DNA from: Anaerolineae bacterium
GTDB lineage: Bacteria > Chloroflexota > Anaerolineae > B4-G1
Direction: 5' to 3'
Assembly (NCBI GenBank): GCA_030612585.1
Contig: JAUWNP010000001.1
Coordinates: forward strand, 19,450-83,449
DNA length: 64,000 nt
Position numbers and translations under genes: made by a program. The notes below the pieces were generated by a model. It did no database searches. It was not told the DNA's origin and was given only the letters and a program-made list of their open reading frames with translations. This document shows, piece after piece, positions 44,501 through 52,976 of the stretch; position 1 is the first letter of the stretch, and every line of letters begins with the position of its first letter.

Positions 44501-45000
44501 TTGTGCTGGACGAGACCGTAGAGGGCGATGGGCAGGCTGTTGAGGATGATGACACTGATCAGGCGGTCGAGTTGGGCGCGCGTGCGTAGTGCCTGCAGGA
44601 TGACCAGGAACACGACGATGTAGGCCAGCGTGGTGTACGTCCCCTGCAGACGCTGGTATGAGCCCAACAGGCTGACCCAGCGGGTGACGGATAGGATGGT
44701 GCTGAGGAGATAGACTGCGACTGTAAAGAGGGTGGGGAACACCAGTGGCGTGTGCCATGTGAACCCAATCTCGTGCCGGCCGCTGGCTCGCTCCTCAATA
44801 TACCTGACCAGCCATACGGCGGCCATGATGACGGCGACAGTGCGCAGGGTGGTCAACTTGTCTGGCTCGAAGACCCGACTGGAATAAACGTTGAAAAAGA
44901 GTGGGGTGATAGCCACCGCCAGGAGCCAGCCGATTTCCAGGACCTGGTCACAGAACGTGCTGAGTTTGGTTGAGTTTATCTCTTTTACCATACTATTCAT
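41524..45000 (-). CDS. O-antigen ligase/polymerase-like membrane protein with C-terminal TPR repeats
   Basis: A protein of 1158 residues. The first 900 residues hold many membrane helices; a Wzy_C-like core has IWYSQSRGPLMGLLAGLGVW and the loop GYGPESMYVAYNPFYPPLLG, HHEARTASPDRSHNETLDSL. The last 270 residues are TPR repeats, e.g. EQGGQWLVAIEHYKHALELA, NLEKAAQCYEEALKLEPSLP, RIDEAVAALQQALELNPEAP. Such proteins ligate or polymerise lipid-linked glycans outside the membrane. A Lys/Arg/Gln-rich cytoplasmic segment near 640-680 is encoded by short repeats. The ATG at 45000 has GAGGAG upstream and overlaps the epimerase gene by 4 bp. Confidence 0.85.
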   Translation of the reverse strand: MNSMVKEINSTKLSTFCDQVLEIGWLLAVAITPLFFNVYSSRVFEPDKLTTLRTVAVIMAAVWLVRYIEERASGRHEIGFTWHTPLVFPTLFTVAVYLLSTILSVTRWVSLLGSYQRLQGTYTTLAYIVVFLVILQALRTRAQLDRLISVIILNSLPIALYGLVQHNGLDPLPWGGDVTLRVASNMGNAIFVAAYLIMVVPLTIGRIIESFKAILTEDETNTADIARAAGYIFITAVQLIAIWYSQSRGPLMGLLAGLGVWIFVGLLALQHAARQEQPFRPSDLRGDLGRGLAFGLGSLVAAGAAAAVLYFVSKAVAAPESSLPQWVAIIGAALILSGLWLAAIANQRGWRWLWISALSIAILSIAGFLTINLVEPVHEWSQHQPWLGRLDDVLQREGGTGKVRDLIWEGGLQLILPHEPIKYPPTTAYPQERPDPFNALRPLVGYGPESMYVAYNPFYPPLLGHHEARTASPDRSHNETLDSLIITGLLGFVAYLGIFGSVFTFSLRWLGILPSDWRRTTFFALLAIGAITTVAVTSIIIAPHFFGLAIPVGIIAGMFLYLVVYGLSTYWEPEAAPKAHPYLILLISILSASVAHLIEINFGIGIASTRTTFWAYAGMLVVAGMVPFREQQTEPQRKEKRAGSRRQESKQARKQENRQHKKKRRKATPPPLAKPALPAWLWPTLAVAIVGGFILGTLGFDFTTNAERLSQPLTIIWRALTILPAQQNRTSYGALMIFALTWLMSAVIFVSEMAKSGAFRERKGDGALAIVLYLLISLMVGLGFTLALASRQASLVNIQAQTLEDVIGVADRVASLLSIYYGFIVFVLIAGGVALFLGTQRAPRQIAQPWGVIALTVLIVLAGAIIVTTNLRPIQADIVYKQAAPYEQGGQWLVAIEHYKHALELAPKEDFYHLYLGRAYLEYASAIEDTAVRDNVLRMTEQTLIQARELNPLNTDHSRNLAKMYMRWIQLASDPAYHEHLAQQSAENFRIATMLSPSNADLWNEWAGLYQFLGNFDMADQTLQRSLAVDQEYHVTWLICGDVNLQSGNLEKAAQCYEEALKLEPSLPQIWRTLGSVYAQLGRIDEAVAALQQALELNPEAPDAWDTHRILAIIYAQSGHNDVALPHAQMALQLAPEDQQAMLQDLIAQIQPLEIPQP
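43015..43090. repeat. Short CTTCCTGC/CTTGCTTG repeats inside the O-antigen ligase gene
   Basis: A low-complexity C/T-rich stretch of near-tandem 7-8-nt units in coding sequence; it encodes a basic stretch (RKQENRQHKKKRRKA) between helices. Confidence 0.6.
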
Positions 45001-45965
45001 ATTGCCACTCCTCGAAACCATTCCAGCGTATGGCGCAATCCCTCTTCAAGAGGTGTCTGTGCCTCGAAGCCAAGCACCTCGCGCGCGCGGGCCACGTCGG
45101 GCACGCGGCGGCGGGGGTCCTCGAAAGCCGGGCCGTAGGCGGTCTCGTAGGGCACGTGGACGATTTCCGATGCCACATCCGTCAGTTGCCGGATCAAAGT
45201 AGTCAGTTCGAGGATGGTCGTCTCGCGGTTGGAACCAATGTTGAATATCTGGCCTGCTGCTTCCTTGACCGTCGCTGCCAGGATCGTGCCCTTGATAGTG
45301 TCGGCGACATAGGTAAAGCAGCGGCTCTGCCGTCCGTCGTCGTAGACGGTGAGCGGTTCGCCGCGCAGTGCCTGCGTGATAAACTTGGCGATGACGCTGC
45401 CATAGCCACGAGGGTCGAGCCTGGGGCCGTAGGCGTTGAAGTAACGCACGACGGCGACGGGCAGCCCCTTTTTAGCGTAGGCTAAGGCGAAGTACTCGTC
45501 AATCGCTTTGGCGTCGGAGTATGACCAGCGGCGCACGGTAGTCGGGCCGAGGATGCGGTCGTCGTCCTCGCTGAGCGGCACAGCGGTGGACTTGCCGTAG
45601 ACTTCGGAACTGGAGACGATGACGGTCCTGACCCAGTACTTGGAGGCCAATTCCAGCACGTTCTCCGTGCCGCGTACGTTGGTGATGATAGTGCCCAGGG
45701 GGTCCTCGACGACGTACTTGGGGCCGACGACCGCCGCCAGGTGGTAGATCAAGTCAGCCTGGCAGATGAGACGTTCCAGCGTGGCGACGTTGAGAATGGT
45801 ATCGTTGACGAAGTGAAAGTGCGCGCTCTCCAGGTGGTGTTCGATGTTGGTGATTTTGCCTACAGAAAGATCGTCTATGACAGTGATCTCGTGGCCCTGC
45901 TCTGTCAGGGTGTCCACCAGGTTAGAACCGATGAAGCCAGCACCGCCAGTTACGAGAATTCTCAT
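44997..45965 (-). CDS. NAD-dependent sugar epimerase/dehydratase (extended SDR)
   Basis: A 322-residue extended SDR acting on a nucleotide sugar. NAD binding is TGGAGFIGSNLVDTLTEQG, the active-site region is VSSSEVYGKS and RWSYSDAKAIDEYFA (YxxxK), and VRYFNAYGPRLDPRG is typical of UDP-glucose 4-epimerase and UDP-glucuronate decarboxylase. Which reaction it runs cannot be settled from sequence alone. It begins the operon that runs into the ligase and WecA-like genes. Confidence 0.9.
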   Translation of the reverse strand: MRILVTGGAGFIGSNLVDTLTEQGHEITVIDDLSVGKITNIEHHLESAHFHFVNDTILNVATLERLICQADLIYHLAAVVGPKYVVEDPLGTIITNVRGTENVLELASKYWVRTVIVSSSEVYGKSTAVPLSEDDDRILGPTTVRRWSYSDAKAIDEYFALAYAKKGLPVAVVRYFNAYGPRLDPRGYGSVIAKFITQALRGEPLTVYDDGRQSRCFTYVADTIKGTILAATVKEAAGQIFNIGSNRETTILELTTLIRQLTDVASEIVHVPYETAYGPAFEDPRRRVPDVARAREVLGFEAQTPLEEGLRHTLEWFRGVAI

Positions 45966-45980
45966 TTTATCCCTCTAATG

Positions 45981-46088
45981 TGTCTTCTCAAAAAGTTGGG
46001 GCGAAAGTAGGTCGGATTTGCTATCCGACCCTGTGGCGGTTAGCAAAACCGCCCTACGCTGCCCTTGCCCCAAGGTATTGAGAAGATA
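45981..46088. mobile_element. MITE-like element with 22-bp terminal inverted repeats
   Basis: The ends TGTCTTCTCAAAAAGTTGGG (45981-46000, continuing GC) and the reverse complement of 46067-46088 agree at 18 of 22 positions. The interior contains two hairpins, GGTCGGAT...ATCCGACC and GGCGGTT...AACCGCC. Similar sequence TATCC(C)TCTAATGTRTCTT occurs just outside both ends as a direct repeat. No ORF lies inside, so it would depend on a transposase elsewhere. Confidence 0.65.
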
Positions 46089-46123
46089 TCCTCTAATGTA
46101 TCTTACACTAAACGCCTGAAAAA

Positions 46124-47206
46124 TCAAGCGGCCAGTACGCCTTCATACACCGCCTGCACGCGGGCGACCATCTGCTCCAAGGTGAACTCTGCCTCCACCC
46201 GCGCGCGGGCGGCCCGGCCCATCGCTGCCCGGCGCTGATGGTCGTCCAACAGACGCCGGATAGCCTCGGCCAGTGCCTGGGGAACGCGAGGAGACACCAC
46301 CAACCCGGTGATGCCGTCCTGCACCACCCAGGATGTGCCGGTGCCCACCTCGGTGGTGATGCAGGGAAGAGCCGAAGCCAGTGCCTCCAGGAGGACGGTG
46401 CCGAAGGCTTCGGCGCGGGCGTTGGCGGGGAGGACGAAGAGATGCGCCTGGTGGTAGAGGGCTGGTAGGTTGGTGTCGTCTACCTCGCCGAGGAAGCGGA
46501 CGTGGCTGGCAATCCCTAACTCCTCCGCCAGTGTCTCCCAGGGGGCGCGCATCGGCCCATCACCCACAACGTTGAGGTGTACCTCGGGCAGGTTCGCCAT
46601 CGCATGCAGGAGTGTGTCCAGTCCCTTGTAGTAGCGCAATCTGCCCACAAAGAGGATGGTTGGCGGGCCATCGAAGGGGGCGGGGGCGAAGCGGTGATGG
46701 TCCACCCCCAGAGGGACGACGACGCATTTATCCCGCACCGGCCGCAGCCAGGGGGATGTCTCGATGTAGCGCGGGCTGGTGGCGATGATGCGGCCGGCGG
46801 CGTGCAGGACACGGCGGAGGAGCGGGCCGTAGAGGCGAAGCCACCCTTGCTGGCGGACCACGTCGGAGTGATGGGTGATGACCGTGGCTTGAGCGCGGCC
46901 CAGCAGCCAATTGGCAACTTCGCCAAGGGGGTAGGGGGAGTGGACGTGGGCGACGTCGGGGCGGAGACGGGCCAGGGCGACGGGCTGACTCAGGCTAAGG
47001 GGCATAGAAGCGGCGGTTGCCAGCCGCCCGGCTTTGATGATTTTCACCCCGTTGAGAGTTTCTACGCGAGTGCGTGGGCCGGGGTCGCAGACCAACACGA
47101 CGACTTGATGTCCGGCTGCTGCCTGGGCTTCGGCCAGCACTTTGACGTGGTTTTCGATGCCGCCCAGGACAGGGTAGTAGTCTTTGTAGATGTGAAGGAT
47201 GTTCAT
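46124..47206 (-). CDS. GT4-family glycosyltransferase
   Basis: A 360-residue GT-B glycosyltransferase. The N-terminal domain begins NILHIYKDYYPVLGGIENHV with the usual Gly-rich loop. The C-terminal nucleotide-sugar domain shows ILFVGRLRYYKGLDTLLHAM, VGDGPMRAPWETLAEELGIA, and the EX7E motif in EAFGTVLLEALAS. It adds a sugar, probably from a GDP- or UDP-donor, to a lipid-linked glycan on the cytoplasmic side. The ATG at 47206 overlaps the stop of the upstream remnant (TAATG). Confidence 0.9.
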   Translation of the reverse strand: MNILHIYKDYYPVLGGIENHVKVLAEAQAAAGHQVVVLVCDPGPRTRVETLNGVKIIKAGRLATAASMPLSLSQPVALARLRPDVAHVHSPYPLGEVANWLLGRAQATVITHHSDVVRQQGWLRLYGPLLRRVLHAAGRIIATSPRYIETSPWLRPVRDKCVVVPLGVDHHRFAPAPFDGPPTILFVGRLRYYKGLDTLLHAMANLPEVHLNVVGDGPMRAPWETLAEELGIASHVRFLGEVDDTNLPALYHQAHLFVLPANARAEAFGTVLLEALASALPCITTEVGTGTSWVVQDGITGLVVSPRVPQALAEAIRRLLDDHQRRAAMGRAARARVEAEFTLEQMVARVQAVYEGVLAA

Positions 47207-47430
47207 TATTGTGCTACTTGTCTCCACCACGGCCCAGGGCAAGAAAAGAACCTACTCTTCCTGGCGAGCGTGAAGCCGATGCCCAACCCCATGAACGCGG
47301 CAATCAATGGGAGGTTCTTGTAGTAGGCAAATAGACGAACCTCCGTCGAGAGCCAGCGGATGATCAGGATCTCAAAGAACAGTCCCAGGAAGCTGACCAG
47401 GAATAGGTCTATGGTTGCCATCCTTGCCAT
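47206..47430 (-). pseudogene. N-terminal fragment of a large membrane protein (spermidine-synthase-like family)
   Basis: A 74-residue ORF with two hydrophobic helices: IDLFLVSFLGLFFEILIIRW, LSTEVRLFAYYKNLPLIAAF and MGLGIGFTLARK. This is the start of a family of long multi-pass proteins with a C-terminal spermine/spermidine-synthase-like domain, often found in polysaccharide clusters. The rest is missing and the frame ends after a Ser/Cys/Trp-rich tail that overlaps the next gene's start. It could be a remnant or a small membrane peptide. Confidence 0.55.
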
Positions 47431-47439
47431 TTGGCCTCC

Positions 47440-48795
47440 TCAGGAACGCGTCAGCAGAATCTGGATGATACGGTCGAGATAACGAGGCAGTACGGTGAAC
47501 TGGCCGACGATCAGTTCGGCAAGTGGCGCGGGGCCGTAGTGTGGGATGTCCTCCAAGGCGTAGCGCGCGATGAGCAGTCCGTTCCAGACGATAAAAAAGG
47601 CACAGGCGGTAGCCAGCCAGCGCAAGGGGATGCGTCTTTGCAAGGTGGTCAGCAACGCCGCCAGTCCCAGTGCGAAAGCGGGCGTCATATTAGTGAAGAA
47701 CCGCTGGCCGAAAGCCGCCGATCCGTCCCAGGAGCTCCACGAGGCGATCACGTAGAGTTGCAAAACAAAGTTGAGCACCAGCAGCGCGGTCAGGCGGCGG
47801 TCTTTGCCCCAGAGGGGAAACCAACCCAGCGCTGCTGGCAGCATTAGCGGTGTCCAGAGGAACAGACTGTGGTTGGTGGAAAACAGAACCCCGAAAAGGT
47901 GTGGGTGTAGAAAGTCGAACGTGCCGCCACCGCTGTGTGCGTAGGGGTTGCCAGGCAGCCAGGTGCCGAGGACGGTGCGCCAGACAAGCAGTTGGGGCAG
48001 GAACGCCAACCACCAGGCAGCCGAGAAGCATAGCGCCTCCAGCAGCCCACTTGCGACAGCGCGGTTCCAGCCATCCCGCCGGCCGGTCTGGACGGCGTGG
48101 AAAGCGATTTCCAGGAGTGGGAAAACCACGAGGACGGCGTTCTGGTTGCGCACCAGTGCACACAGCGCGGCAGTCACTCCCAGCAGTCCGTATCGGGCGG
48201 CACCGTGTTGCTTCCGTGTGCGGTGCCAGGTGAACAGGAATAGCGCGTAGGCGAAGGTATCGTTGGCGTGGGACATGAGGGGATGGCTGTACATGTAAAA
48301 GACCAGTGGTGACGCGAGGCAGACCGCCGCCACCGCCAGAGCGGCCATGGAGTGTGCGAAGAAATCCTGTGCCAGGCGATAGGTGAGCAAAAGGGCAGCA
48401 AAGGCGTACACCGCGCTACCCAGGCTGACAGCCAGGATGTACTGTTGCCCGTAGCCATCGGCAGCCCATGGCAAACCCAGAGCGCGGCCCAGCAGGGTGA
48501 GCCCGTGGGCGGCCAGGAACCAGGGCGACCAGAGCACCGCCGAGCCAACTGCGCCCGGGTTATCGCGCAGGCCCGTATCGGCGTAGGTGTTGAGCCAGCC
48601 CATGCCGAAGTGTTCGAACTCATCAGCCGTCTGCAGGTCGCCATCAATGACCAGCGAGCGCAGCCAGGAGTAATAACCGATGGTGTCCGCGCCGTGGATC
48701 CAAGGTTTGAACAGCACTGGGAAGGCGACGAGAAAGACGATGATCAGTACAATCACGCCGTGGTCGGCTTGCTTCAAGCGTGTGATAATGTTCAT
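47440..48795 (-). CDS. Polytopic membrane protein, GT-C-like glycosyltransferase
   Basis: A 451-residue protein with about 9-10 hydrophobic helices. The first periplasmic loop reads IHGADTIGYYSWLRSLVIDG, with acidic residues in the place where GT-C enzymes keep their catalytic Asp. A conserved patch LWSPWFLAAHGLTLLGRALG and FSTNHSLFLWTPLMLPAALG follows. Proteins of this type transfer sugars from polyprenyl carriers at the outer face of the membrane. The gene overlaps the upstream gene by 4 bp (ATGA). Substrate unknown. Confidence 0.65.
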   Translation of the reverse strand: MNIITRLKQADHGVIVLIIVFLVAFPVLFKPWIHGADTIGYYSWLRSLVIDGDLQTADEFEHFGMGWLNTYADTGLRDNPGAVGSAVLWSPWFLAAHGLTLLGRALGLPWAADGYGQQYILAVSLGSAVYAFAALLLTYRLAQDFFAHSMAALAVAAVCLASPLVFYMYSHPLMSHANDTFAYALFLFTWHRTRKQHGAARYGLLGVTAALCALVRNQNAVLVVFPLLEIAFHAVQTGRRDGWNRAVASGLLEALCFSAAWWLAFLPQLLVWRTVLGTWLPGNPYAHSGGGTFDFLHPHLFGVLFSTNHSLFLWTPLMLPAALGWFPLWGKDRRLTALLVLNFVLQLYVIASWSSWDGSAAFGQRFFTNMTPAFALGLAALLTTLQRRIPLRWLATACAFFIVWNGLLIARYALEDIPHYGPAPLAELIVGQFTVLPRYLDRIIQILLTRS

Positions 48796-50585
48796 TGGGA
48801 ATTGCTCCGCAAAGGGTAGGCGCGGTAGACGCGGAGGTGGTCGCCGCTTTCGGCCAGTTCGAAGTTGGTCTCCATCGCTGCTTTGAGAGCCTCTGCCTCC
48901 GCTGGTTCCAGACTGTCCAGTTGACCCTCGTGCAGCACCAGGTAGCGGACGTCCACCGTCTCGAAGTAGCCGGTGGGGTGATAGACCTCACTTGCGATAA
49001 AGTCCAGGTAGGCGAAGCGCTCCTCTGGCACGCGGGAGATGTGGCCATAGATCAGCCGCTTGCCGTGGACGGTCTGCCAGTATTGGGGCTGCAACTGGTA
49101 AGGCTTGATAGGCAATTCCAGGATTGCGAAGTCGCCCGGCTCCTCCGCCAAGCGGCGATAGAAGGCAGGCGCGGCGGCCGGGGTGGTGGGGAAGGGAAGG
49201 ATGCAGAACTCCAGCAGCACGATCGCGCCCGCCGTGGCGGTGACAACAGCGGATGCAGGCCAGCGCAGCCAGTGGCGGTCACGCAACGTCTCACGCAGAC
49301 GGGTGATTCCAAAGCCCGCCAGTACTGCCAGCGCCAGCATGGTTACGACGATAAAGCGGCTGGGTGCGCGCGTCCACTTAAAAAACGGCAGCAACTGCAA
49401 CACTGCTCCTGGCAGCGGGATCATCGGGGCCTCGTCGAATATCTGTACCCATTCAGGCTTCATCGGCATCCCCAGTCTCTGGGCCACGGTGCCCATCCGC
49501 ATCCACGAGAGCCAGGGGAACTGGTAATGCCCCAGAACGTGCAGCCCAGGTCCCAGCGAGATGAGGGCGAAAAGGAGCGCTACCGCCAGCCAGAACCTGC
49601 CTTGCCGACGGCTGGCCTGTCGCAGTCCTAGCCCCGCCAGTGTCAACACCGAGAAGCCCAGGAAGACCGTGCCTTCGAACCGGCCGCCGGTGAACCGGTT
49701 GAAGATGGGTTGCACCAGGTCACCCACCAGGAAGTGGTCGGGGCTGGGGGTGAAGAAGCCCAGTATGTCGGAGACATACAGCGCGCCCCCCCCGACGTAG
49801 CGCGTTATGTCGTAGGTGCCGGAGCGGGAGGCCAGGTAGGCTGGGACCATCAGTGGAGCACTGCACACTCCAGCGACGCCTGCGATGATGGCATACTGTC
49901 GCAGGATAGGTCGGCGCAGGTGGTCCCGTCGCTCAATGATGAGGTGATAGATCAGGAAGAGAGCGCAAAAGAGCAGCAAGTATAGAAGGTAGGCCCAGTT
50001 ACTCAGAGCAGTGTAGGCCATCGCCAGACCGGCGTAAAGAGTGTCCTGCCACTGTTTTCCCTCGAACGATTTGACGAAAAAATAACCAAACAGCGGGATG
50101 CCCTCGGCGCTGATATAGTCCAGGTGACCACCGCTGGCGTGAGCCAGGTAAAAGGGGGAGCAGGCGAAAACCAGGCCGCCCACCAAAGCCGCTGTGCCGT
50201 CGCCGGTGAGATGGCGCACCAGCAACCAGGTGGTGTAGCCGCTCAGTGCCATCGAGACGAGGAGAAATAAGTTGAAGGTGACGACCGGTGAGAGGAAAGT
50301 CTGCAGGAGCACGCCGGGGATCGTTTTGGTCACAATCAGCGCGTGGAGTGCCAGACTGATGCCGTCGGGGTAGTAGATGTATGTAGTGTGCCAAGGATCG
50401 AGGTCGGAGAGTACCTCCTGGCGGAAGACCCACGGTGTCCAGACGTAGAGGTGGTTATCGGCCGGGTAGCCCGCGATACGGTCGCCCGGGTGGGCAGCTA
50501 CTGGCCAGGTCATGAGCACGGCCACGGCAAGGTAGAAGCCTATGACGGCCAGATGGCGCAGGGCGGGCGAATCAGGATGCCGCAT
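48792..50585 (-). CDS. Polytopic membrane protein with YfhO/GT-C-like architecture
   Basis: A 597-residue protein with 10-12 helices and a soluble C-terminal domain of about 130 residues (FAILELPIKPYQLQPQYWQT, HGKRLIYGHISRVPEERFAY). The first loop GYPADNHLYVWTPWVFRQEV is typical of large membrane proteins in Chloroflexota glycan clusters. The role is probably glycosyl transfer or lipid-sugar handling; no closer assignment is possible. It is part of a run of overlapping genes (50572-50585 overlap with the next). Confidence 0.65.
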   Translation of the reverse strand: MRHPDSPALRHLAVIGFYLAVAVLMTWPVAAHPGDRIAGYPADNHLYVWTPWVFRQEVLSDLDPWHTTYIYYPDGISLALHALIVTKTIPGVLLQTFLSPVVTFNLFLLVSMALSGYTTWLLVRHLTGDGTAALVGGLVFACSPFYLAHASGGHLDYISAEGIPLFGYFFVKSFEGKQWQDTLYAGLAMAYTALSNWAYLLYLLLFCALFLIYHLIIERRDHLRRPILRQYAIIAGVAGVCSAPLMVPAYLASRSGTYDITRYVGGGALYVSDILGFFTPSPDHFLVGDLVQPIFNRFTGGRFEGTVFLGFSVLTLAGLGLRQASRRQGRFWLAVALLFALISLGPGLHVLGHYQFPWLSWMRMGTVAQRLGMPMKPEWVQIFDEAPMIPLPGAVLQLLPFFKWTRAPSRFIVVTMLALAVLAGFGITRLRETLRDRHWLRWPASAVVTATAGAIVLLEFCILPFPTTPAAAPAFYRRLAEEPGDFAILELPIKPYQLQPQYWQTVHGKRLIYGHISRVPEERFAYLDFIASEVYHPTGYFETVDVRYLVLHEGQLDSLEPAEAEALKAAMETNFELAESGDHLRVYRAYPLRSNSQ

Positions 50586-51777
50586 GCCACTTCCTCCGCG
50601 CCAGGAACCAGCCGGAGAGCCCCCACAGTGTTAGCCCCAATAGGAAGGGAAATGAAGTCAGGCATGGCCAGTCCGCCAAGTAGTGCCAGACCAGCCCGTG
50701 TATGTCGGTCAGGGCGAAAAGCACTGCCAGCAAGACCAGGTAGCCCCATTGCCGGGCGGCCCATAGCCGGTTCGCCACGACGAGCAGGGGGATGAGTAAC
50801 AACACCAGTTGGTGATACCAGGTGAAGGGGGGGATCAGTTGAAGCGCTGCCACGATCAGCCCGAACTCCAGCGGCATCCACCGGGTAGCATCGCCCACTG
50901 GCCAGCAGAGGGCAGCCGTCAGGATGACGAGTAGCAGTCCCAGCCAGCGCCCGCCCGCCAGTGCCAGGGTGGGCATCGCTGGGAACGTCCGTCCCAGCAC
51001 TGCTGTGATGGTTTGGTTGGGAGGTGAAGTGTACACACTGTCGGGGCGGCTCAGGAAGATGGCCTTCCGTCCGTAGTCGGCCAGGCTTTCCCATCCCAAC
51101 GCCGGCAGGCAGGCCAGTGTCAGTATCAGCAACACGCTGGCTGCGGTCAGCCCAGCCCGCCACCGCCGTCGCCAGAACAAGTAGAGCACCAGCGCCAGAG
51201 GGATGACCTTGAACGCCGTGCCCAGGGCCAGACTCACTCCCAGCCATCCCTCTCGCTGGTGAGTCATCCCCCACAGTGCCCACGCCAGGCAGAAGAAGAG
51301 CAGCCCGTTGACCTGTCCAGCCAGCAGCGTTGCCAGCGGGGGCACGAAGAGCAGCAGCGCCGCCAGCGACAACGGGAGCCACCGGCCATTTCCCAGCGTC
51401 TGGCCCAACAGCCACGCCCCCCCGATCATTGCTGCCGCGTTGGTGATCGCCCATATCACCATTGTCCCCTGCGGCCCCAGCGGGCGGAATAAGGTCAGCA
51501 GCACCGCTGTGTAGGGAGGGTAGCGGTAGGGGCGGGTGTAATTGGTGATGCCCAGGTCAGAGGCCAGTGCATCCCACGCCGTATCCGAGATGGTGTAAGG
51601 GCTGTCGCCACGGGCGATGGTCTCGGCGGCCATATAGTAGACGTAGAAATCGAGCGGGCGGTCAGCCGTGGTCACGTAGATCAGCCAGCCGGCGTACAAG
51701 ATCACCAGTGCTGCTATGAGCGCCCAGCGCGGCCAATGGGCCTGGGCCAGGGTGGATAGACGGTCGGTGAGGCTCAT
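50572..51777 (-). CDS. GT87-family (DUF2029) polyprenyl-phosphate-sugar glycosyltransferase-like protein
   Basis: A 401-residue polytopic protein. The N-terminal loop after the first helix contains DRPLDFYVYYMAAETIARGD, SPYTISDTAWDA and TRPYRYPPYTAVLL, the signature of GT87 mannosyltransferases with a catalytic Asp. Later parts include LLAGQVNGLLFFCLAWALW and GTAFKVIPLALVLYLFWRRR, also typical. The ATG at 51777 has GGAG 5 nt upstream; an in-frame start at 51837 would overlap the upstream gene. It adds a mannose-like sugar from a polyprenyl carrier outside the membrane. Confidence 0.82.
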   Translation of the reverse strand: MSLTDRLSTLAQAHWPRWALIAALVILYAGWLIYVTTADRPLDFYVYYMAAETIARGDSPYTISDTAWDALASDLGITNYTRPYRYPPYTAVLLTLFRPLGPQGTMVIWAITNAAAMIGGAWLLGQTLGNGRWLPLSLAALLLFVPPLATLLAGQVNGLLFFCLAWALWGMTHQREGWLGVSLALGTAFKVIPLALVLYLFWRRRWRAGLTAASVLLILTLACLPALGWESLADYGRKAIFLSRPDSVYTSPPNQTITAVLGRTFPAMPTLALAGGRWLGLLLVILTAALCWPVGDATRWMPLEFGLIVAALQLIPPFTWYHQLVLLLIPLLVVANRLWAARQWGYLVLLAVLFALTDIHGLVWHYLADWPCLTSFPFLLGLTLWGLSGWFLARRKWHAAS

Positions 51778-51833
51778 TTGGTCTCCAGGTACTCGCTTTT
51801 GTTGTCTCTCCCCTCGGTGAATCGGCTCCTCTC

Positions 51834-52976
51834 TCAAATCCCGCGCCCGGTACTACCATTCAGCACGGCATCATACACGGCCCCTGTCTCGGCTGCCACC
51901 TGGTCCCACGAGAACTTGGCCGCCTGCTCAAAGCCACGCTGTCGCAGAGCAGCGCGCAAGTCAGTGTCGCTCAACAGACGGTGCAGGGCATGGGTGAGAG
52001 ATTCTACACTATCAGGGGCAAAATGCAAAGCGGCCTCTCCCGCGATCTCGGGCAAAGAGGATGTGTCGCTACACGTCACCGGTGTGCCACAGGCCATCGC
52101 CTCCAGCACCGGCAGGCCGAAGCCCTCGTAGAGGCTGGGGAGGACCAGCGCCTGCGCCCCGGCATAGATAGCCGGCAGATCCTCGTCCGGCACGTAGCCA
52201 GGGAGGATGACGGCTGCTCGCGCTGGCGATTGCTCCAGTCGGCTGAAGAAATCGTCGTACAGCCAACCTCGTTTGCCCACGATCACCAGCCCGTCGGTCA
52301 GCCCGTCGGCATGGATGGCCTCAAAACCACTCAGCAGTCGGGTCAGGTTCTTGCGTGGCTCGATGGTGCCGACGAAGAGCAGGTAGCGATCCGGCAGGTG
52401 GTACCGCGCCCGCACGGCGATCACTGTATCCGGCGGTTGCGGCCGGAAGCGGGGGGCGGCCGCCTCGTGAACGACCGTGATCTTCTCCGGCGGGAGGTTG
52501 TAGGCGGCGACCATGTCACGCCGGGTACACTCAGAGACAGCGATGATGTGGGTGGCCCGACGGCAGTAGAGAGGCATAGTCAGGTTCAGGTACCAGCGGT
52601 TGAGGGGCTTGTGATGAGCCGGCAGATTCCGGAAGATGAGATCGTGCACGGTGAGGATGGTGGGGGTGGAGTGCAGTGATAGCAGGAGGTGTTCGGTGGC
52701 GTGGAAGAGTCCGGCGTCGGGCACCAGAGGGTCAAAGCCGAGGTGGGCCAATTGTCCCAGCCAGACCAGCAAACGCCACGGCTTGTAGCCCAGGGCGACG
52801 GTTCGGGTGGGCAGGTGCTCCAGCCCCGCCAGTGGTTCTATACCTCGCTCCCGGTTGTAGAACAGGGCATAGCGGTCCGGATGGGCGGCGACCAGGGCGC
52901 GGGTCAGGCTCTCGGCGTATCGCCCCAGTCCAGCGCGGTGGTGAACGGCGGCGGAGATATCTAGATAGATAGTCAT
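51834..52976 (-). CDS. GT4-family glycosyltransferase
   Basis: A 380-residue GT-B enzyme of the plant-type/WbaZ-like group. N-terminal: AGLGRYAESLTRALVAAHPD and GLFHATEHLLLSLHSTPTIL. Acceptor side: VSECTRRDMVAAYNLPPEKI. Donor domain: LLFVGTIEPRKNLTRLLSGF, VILPGYVPDEDLPAIYAGAQ, and the EX7E motif EGFGLPVLEAMACGTPVTCS. It starts inside a 4-bp overlap (ATGA) with the end of an M20 peptidase remnant. Confidence 0.92.
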   Translation of the reverse strand: MTIYLDISAAVHHRAGLGRYAESLTRALVAAHPDRYALFYNRERGIEPLAGLEHLPTRTVALGYKPWRLLVWLGQLAHLGFDPLVPDAGLFHATEHLLLSLHSTPTILTVHDLIFRNLPAHHKPLNRWYLNLTMPLYCRRATHIIAVSECTRRDMVAAYNLPPEKITVVHEAAAPRFRPQPPDTVIAVRARYHLPDRYLLFVGTIEPRKNLTRLLSGFEAIHADGLTDGLVIVGKRGWLYDDFFSRLEQSPARAAVILPGYVPDEDLPAIYAGAQALVLPSLYEGFGLPVLEAMACGTPVTCSDTSSLPEIAGEAALHFAPDSVESLTHALHRLLSDTDLRAALRQRGFEQAAKFSWDQVAAETGAVYDAVLNGSTGRGI

